Positions 1 through 5,400 of a stretch of 7,418 nucleotides of DNA are shown piece after piece. The first letter of the stretch is position 1, and each line of letters opens with the position of its first letter. Position numbers and translations under genes: made by a program. The notes under the pieces are model-generated. The model saw only the letters and a list, made by a program, of their open reading frames with translations, searched no databases and had not been told where the DNA came from. Source of the DNA: Clostridiales bacterium (GTDB lineage: Bacteria; Bacillota; Clostridia; Lachnospirales; WQUN01); the NCBI GenBank assembly GCA_031271275.1, contig JAISWA010000140.1, positions 1 to 7,418 of the forward strand. Reading direction: 5' to 3'.

Positions 1-2458
1 GGAAAATTTCGTAGGGCCTGACATACACCACATACGCGGTGTTTTCCGTAAGCGGCCCTGCGGGGTTTTGCGCGGCGGAAACCCGGTAGCGGTAGGTGCC
101 GATGGTTGCGCCCGCCGTACTGTGCGCGGGGTCTATGGGTACCCAGTTTGCCGAGTTCGCCGCCTGCTCCGGGGTGAAATCGTCGAGGGTCGCCCTGCGG
201 TAAGGTTCGTAACCGCCGAGGGACATCATCACGTCGTAGGCTACCGTATGGATTTCATAGCTCGCTTTGCTTAAATCGATGACCCGCAGCCGGGGGGCAC
301 TCCCCAACACCGGCGCAAGCAGCGCTTCCACCCTGCCCAGGAAAGCGTCCACATACGCGGGTACGTTCTCCGGGTCCTCGTTATTGTCCACCGTGATGGT
401 GCGAATCATTTCCTCGTACAAGTCCATACGGTTTTCTTTCAGGTAATCGTTGATCGAAAACCCTGTCGCGCCCGTCGAATTTAAATCCAACGCGGACTTG
501 CCGTAAACCAACTGCCCGTCCTTGACGCCCACCGCCGCGTGCCATGTGTCGGTGGCGGCGTCGTAAATTTCCAAATACTTGATATCCCATTCCACCGTGA
601 TATAGTCCATGCCCTTATCCTCCCCCGCCCTAAGGGGCGGAGCGGCTATCATCAGCGGAATCGTTTCAAGGTCTTCAACCGGAGGGATGTAGGTAGAGGC
701 AAACGCCGGCTCCCGCGCGGAAATACCGCTCGGCAGGCGAACCGCTTCGATTTTTACGAAATAGACTTTGTTCGCCGCAAGGGGAAGCGTGACAAAATTA
801 CCGTCTGCGTCGCGGGTTACATAGGAAGTGATGTACGGCTGCCGGAGTAAGTAGACCGGGTCTCTGGAAATGACGGAACCGTCCGGCGCGAGGTTGTCAA
901 ACCCGCCGAGGTCAAGCGCGGAAGGCTCCACCTGATACAGCGGCTCCGTCAGCGAAGTGAAATTGGCATCGTTGTCTGTGACATAAATGTTGTAACGCAC
1001 ATTCGGGTCGATGTACGTGTTAAATTCCGCGTTGACGTTTTCTTCCTCGGTGGGGAGGTACGGCCTTCGCGCGAAAGCGAGCCAATGCAGCTGTAACGCC
1101 AATTCCCCGGGCTGTTGCGCGAAAAGTTTGATATCCGGCTTATAGGGCGCGAAGTCCGCCATTGAAGGGTTATAGTATACGATATTGGTGCGGGTGGCGG
1201 TTTCAACCGTGTCGCCCGGCTGATAAAACGCTATTTTATACGCTTTGGGCTCGGGGGGAAGGTCCTCTAAGTTGATCCTCCAATCGTTGATATTGTAAAT
1301 ATTATACTCGCCGTCTATATAACCGATGGCCCCTATACGCTTGGATAAATCCGTTACCTCATCCGGCTCAAGGGGGTCGTATTCCCACTCCTCTATCTCT
1401 ATCCGCACGATACCCTGCAAGCTCGGCGAGCCTTTAAGGCTGTCCCAGAACAGGCGCAGCATGTCTTTGCTTTCCATTTCAAGGTGCAGCATAGGATTGA
1501 TAAACGCCGTTTTTTCCGTAATATACTGATAATCGCCGTAGGCGAAATAATAGTCCACATTGCTGATTCTAACGGTATGCCTGTCACCCGCGCCCGCGCC
1601 CCGCCCGTCTTCCCCTTCTACGGCGCGGACCTTCTCGCCGTTAATCAAAGGCTCCACCCGAACATGGTACTGCCAACCGGGTATCAGGTTATTCGCGTTG
1701 ATGGTGGTTTTAAGCGTACCCGGTTCTTCGCCGGGCTCGCAATCGTTTACGTTAACCACATGGTCAAGGTTCCACTGTATCAACCCCACTTCACCTTCCG
1801 AGTCCGGGTTAAACACTTCGTACATAATCGCGTATTCCGTAAATACCGGAGCCCCGCCCCATGTGGGGTTCGTCCATGTGACGTCAAGCTCCGAGCCCCG
1901 CCCCACCGCGCTTACTTTAATGTCTGTAAGCAGCGCGACGCGTTTTTCGCGGGCGTCCGACTCCGCCGGGCTTACCTCTCTCAGTTCTCGCCGGGTCGTA
2001 CCGTCCGGGTCAGTTACCAAATAAGTGTTGGTATGATAGGGAACAACGCGGAATTCATACAGGCTTCCCGGCGCAAGGGTATAACTGGCGGAATCCGTAT
2101 CGAGCTCTATTACGTTATTGGGGTCGGAATCCCGGTCGAGTTCCTTTATCGGGTTACGCGCATATGCCTCGTTGGCTGTACGGTTGCGGTACATAATCTT
2201 ATACCGTTCCGGATAACCCACAGCAGGAGGGATTGCCGCCGTGTCCCTGTCGGTCTGGGAATTAAACACCGGCAAATTCCAAGCCAATGCCAAGTCGTAA
2301 TTATCGGAATACAATTCACTCTCAACCTGCATGGTAATCGTGGATACGGGCGCCTGCCGCATTGGATACGCCGGAGCCACCGCCGCGCTGACCGCGACCG
2401 GCGGGAACATACCCGCCGCGAAAATAACCGCCAGTAGTAACGCTATCTTCTTATTCAT
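1..2458 (-). CDS. Secreted multi-FN3-like protein with N-terminal signal peptide (3' end outside window)
   Basis: The gene starts at ATG 2458-2456 and stays open for 819 codons to the left edge, so its stop and C-terminus are missing. The start is fixed by a Shine-Dalgarno site 7 bases upstream and by a signal peptide (residues 1-25: KK, hydrophobic core ALLLAVIFAAG, cleavage near VSA-AVAP). The rest is a chain of FN3-like beta-sandwich units: about 35-170 (B-strand DLALAWNLP at 55-63, later strand LAPGSLYEFRVVP at 128-140), 178-275 (LDVTWTNP at 191-198, LIPGWQYHVRVEP at 258-270), 320-425, 438-582 (LALQLHW at 453-459) and 590-817 (ITVEWDI at 620-626, TENTAYVVYVRP at 804-815). The last unit carries a helical insertion at 662-718. 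Only one cysteine (240) was seen. The gene follows the SLH-anchored FN3 protein by 20 bases, so the two are probably co-transcribed and work together at the surface. Whether this protein has its own anchor cannot be seen. No catalytic residues were recognised. Confidence 0.93.
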   Translation of the reverse strand, partial: MNKKIALLLAVIFAAGMFPPVAVSAAVAPAYPMRQAPVSTITMQVESELYSDNYDLALAWNLPVFNSQTDRDTAAIPPAVGYPERYKIMYRNRTANEAYARNPIKELDRDSDPNNVIELDTDSASYTLAPGSLYEFRVVPYHTNTYLVTDPDGTTRRELREVSPAESDAREKRVALLTDIKVSAVGRGSELDVTWTNPTWGGAPVFTEYAIMYEVFNPDSEGEVGLIQWNLDHVVNVNDCEPGEEPGTLKTTINANNLIPGWQYHVRVEPLINGEKVRAVEGEDGRGAGAGDRHTVRISNVDYYFAYGDYQYITEKTAFINPMLHLEMESKDMLRLFWDSLKGSPSLQGIVRIEIEEWEYDPLEPDEVTDLSKRIGAIGYIDGEYNIYNINDWRINLEDLPPEPKAYKIAFYQPGDTVETATRTNIVYYNPSMADFAPYKPDIKLFAQQPGELALQLHWLAFARRPYLPTEEENVNAEFNTYIDPNVRYNIYVTDNDANFTSLTEPLYQVEPSALDLGGFDNLAPDGSVISRDPVYLLRQPYITSYVTRDADGNFVTLPLAANKVYFVKIEAVRLPSGISAREPAFASTYIPPVEDLETIPLMIAAPPLRAGEDKGMDYITVEWDIKYLEIYDAATDTWHAAVGVKDGQLVYGKSALDLNSTGATGFSINDYLKENRMDLYEEMIRTITVDNNEDPENVPAYVDAFLGRVEALLAPVLGSAPRLRVIDLSKASYEIHTVAYDVMMSLGGYEPYRRATLDDFTPEQAANSANWVPIDPAHSTAGATIGTYRYRVSAAQNPAGPLTENTAYVVYVRPYEIF
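2384..2458 (-). other. Sec signal peptide of the downstream FN3 protein
   Basis: Residues 1-25 have the three classic regions: a positive N-end (MNKK), a hydrophobic core (IALLLAVIFAAGMF), and a small-residue C-end (PPVAVSA) before AVAP. Cleavage after Ala25 is the best fit to the A-x-A rule; after Ala26 is possible. There is no cysteine near the cleavage site, so this is not a lipoprotein signal. This marks the downstream protein as exported in its own right. Confidence 0.88.
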
Positions 2459-2465
2459 AGGGATT

Positions 2466-2470
2466 CCCCT
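2466..2470 (-). promoter_or_regulatory. Ribosome-binding site of the downstream FN3 gene
   Basis: On the minus strand the 20 bases between the TAG stop of the upstream gene and the ATG read as an A-rich run followed by AGGGG, with 7 bases between the last G and the ATG. This matches the anti-Shine-Dalgarno core and decides the start at 2458. The gap has no room for a promoter and contains no terminator hairpin with a T-run, so the two genes are read as one transcript with probable translational coupling. Confidence 0.8.
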
Positions 2471-2478
2471 TTTTTACG

Positions 2479-5400
2479 CTAAAATTTTACCTTGCTTTCC
2501 AACCTCGCCAACATGTCGAGTAGACTTCTGATATTAATCTCCCCGTCGGGTGAAATATCCGCGTCCGATAAAATGCCGGTTTCCAACGCGGCGCGTACCG
2601 CCTGCGTATACCGGTCGTCCAGTCCCGTCATATTATGGGTGGCGGACTGATTTCGGATGGTCATCTTGTCAATCGCGGTGCCCGTCTTTTTCTCGTACAG
2701 CGCCATAATCATGGAAGCGGCTTCCTGTACCTGCACATTGCCGCCCGCGTTGCGGGAAGAAAGCGACGTGTTAAGGTTTGAGGATATCCAACCGATGGGT
2801 TCGGCTGCTTTCGGCGCGCCCGCCAACCTCGCCACACACCCGGCAACCATTTGCCGCGTGGCGTTTTGGTTTAAATCCACCCCCGCGCCGCCAAGGTAAT
2901 CCTCTAACCCGTACTTAGCCGTAAAGGTGGAAATCGTCCCCCCCTGCGGCACGGTATCTATGCCGGGGATGTTTACCGCGTTCCCCGCGAAGATAAACGT
3001 GCCGGGGGTTTGGGTGACCATCGCCTTGCCGCTTAAGTGGTCAAACACGTTCTGCGCCACCCAATGCCCGCTTTGGCTCTGGAAGCCGTTTACATAAGTC
3101 GTTTCCGAAACCGCCTTTGTTTCCAGGTACATGGGCGCGTCAAGCTGCGTAAAAAGTTCCGTGCGGGAGGAAAGTATCCCCTGCCCGCCGGTGTCCAACT
3201 GCCGGTTGACGGAACGCATAAGTTCGTCCTTCACGCTCCGCACGATACTTTCAATGTACTCCACCATTTCCTCATTGTTTATGTCGCCGCTTTTCACGCG
3301 TTCCAGGAAGCTTTTTCTCAGGTTGGAGTCGTTTATGCGGCTATCCACTATTTCAGCGAAATTTTTAAATAAGGACGCGTCCCATTCCGCTATGCTGCCG
3401 ACGCCCGGAACGGTCCCCACGGCTTCGAGGGCTACGCGGGTCTGCTTGGTCAGGGGAGGGTACTCGTTTATCAGTTCGTTTATATCGCTGCGGTTCACGG
3501 TTACACGGATAAAATAATCGGAAATGCCTTTATTTTTCAAAAAATCGTCCATCGCGTACATGGCGGCGTTGTCCCGTTCATTTAACATCCTCGGCGACAT
3601 GAGTATATCCATGTCGGGGTACTGGGAACGGAAGCCTTTTTCGGCGGCGTTGGCGGTTTTTACGGAAGAAGCGGGCAGGTAATACGTGACCGAGTCCGCG
3701 CCGTTGTTGTATAAATCGATACGGGCGTCCGACGCCGCTTGCAGCATTCCGGTAAAAGAATCGCCGGGCCGGTATACGGCAACAAGCTGCGAAGGGGTAT
3801 CTTCCGCGACCCAGTAGGGGTTGTTCAACAAATCTTCCAACAGCCCCTGCAGGTAATACAGCCAGTCGTCCTGCGAAATAAGGTCGTCGTAATCCTGTTG
3901 GTTCATGTCCGTTTTAAACTGCACCGGCGACGTGTACATGGAATATACGCCCGTCGCCCGGTCGTACATCCGCACCCGCAGCCAGTACAGCGTGTTGTTT
4001 TTAAGCCCGGTCAATTTATAGATGAAGCGCATGGATTCCAAATCCGCTTTGCGCTCGTGGGAAAGCGGATTGGTCAAGCGCTGACCGGCTGTCCACTCCC
4101 CCGTGTCCTCTCTCAGCTCATAATAAAAGTCATACCGCACACCGAGACCGTCCATGTCCACGAAGGGCGCGTCGAACTGGAAAATAATCTCCGAAAGGCG
4201 GTTATAATCCAAGCGGTCATTTAAAATTTTCAAGTCATAGGGTGCCTTCACAAGCTCGGTGGTCACGGTACAGCGCACCCACGAGGAAACCAACCGCTTT
4301 CCGGTTCCGCCGTCTTCCGTCGCCGCCACAACCCTAACGGTGCGCACGTAATAAAAATAAATATTGTTGGGCATAAGCGTCCGGTCGTTTAATGAAACCG
4401 GGTCGCCGTCCATACTGCCGGGGTAATACGTGTATTTATCCGTATTGGGTTGAACAGCGTAACTCGAATTATACATAGTCGCGCTATTTCCGTTGGTCAC
4501 CCAACCCACGGCCTCCTTGCTCTTGTCTATGCCTGTCAGGAATTTTTGGAAGTTTGGCTCTACGGACTTAAATTCCGTTTCCTCGTCCATTTCATAACTT
4601 CTAAGGCGGATGACCTCATATTCAATGGCGATATTAGCCGGCATATTTTCTTCCGGCATTACTTTATCCCAATAGACGGTAGCTTCCCGCTCCGTCACTT
4701 CTTCGGGCGGCGCCCAAATGTTACCCGGCGCGGGGGGAATATTTTCTTCGGGCGTAAGTATATTACCGGTGCCGCGGGTCGTGTCGGCTACGATTTCGGA
4801 AATGATGGACGTGTTGGCGTTGCTCGGCGCTTCCACTGTCAAGGCTGCGCCTGTGGTTACTTTCGCAATGGTCAGGTCGGCAAACAGGTAGTATTCCTGG
4901 TTCTCGTCAAGCCCCGTAAGCTTGAGGTTCGTTCTGATATTCCCGCCGCTTAGCGCGCTTATAGCGTCGTTGTTGGTTTCCCAATAATTCTCAATACCCG
5001 GGATATTGCCGGAAACCGGAACGGGTATCTCCGCGATACGCACCACGCCGGTAGCCGGGGGTTGGTCGCGCCCGCGCAAAACATCTATATAGCCCGCAAG
5101 GTTCACTTCACCGGTAAAGGGCGTGAATCTTTCATATAAAACCTCTCTCGAAAGGTTACGGGACATGCGTTCTTCCGGCGTCACCGTGCGCTCATCGCCT
5201 TCGTAAAACGCCGCCTTGATCGTATCCTCAAACTGCCCTACGTACAGGTTAACCATGACCATACGCCCGGAATCATAAATATTTTGGAAATACCTTGTAA
5301 GCGCGTCGCTAGGTATTTCGTAGGAAACATCCAACGAAGGCGGCGCTTCCTCCGGTCCGGACCTAACGGTGAGGTTGACCGGCGGAGGGACTTCGGCGGG

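Noticed and set aside
625..640. Perfect hairpin CCGCCC-TAAG-GGGCGG as a possible terminator.
   Set aside because: It lies inside the downstream gene (residues 606-611), has no T-run on either strand and is explained by Pro, Gly and Arg codons.
1565..1600. GC-rich Gly/Ala-alternating stretch (residues 287-292) as a possible tandem repeat or slippage site.
   Set aside because: The frame continues through it without a break and the repeat is only a few codons long; it reads as a flexible linker between modules.
1484..2437. A 317-codon open frame on the plus strand.
   Set aside because: It lies wholly opposite the downstream FN3 gene, whose minus frame is unbroken and has a signal peptide and ribosome-binding site. 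The plus frame is rich in Arg and His and looks like no known protein family.
4450..4953. Plus-strand open frames across 2657-7402, including 4450..4953.
   Set aside because: All lie opposite the continuous upstream FN3-SLH gene, lack ribosome-binding sites and show no recognisable domains.
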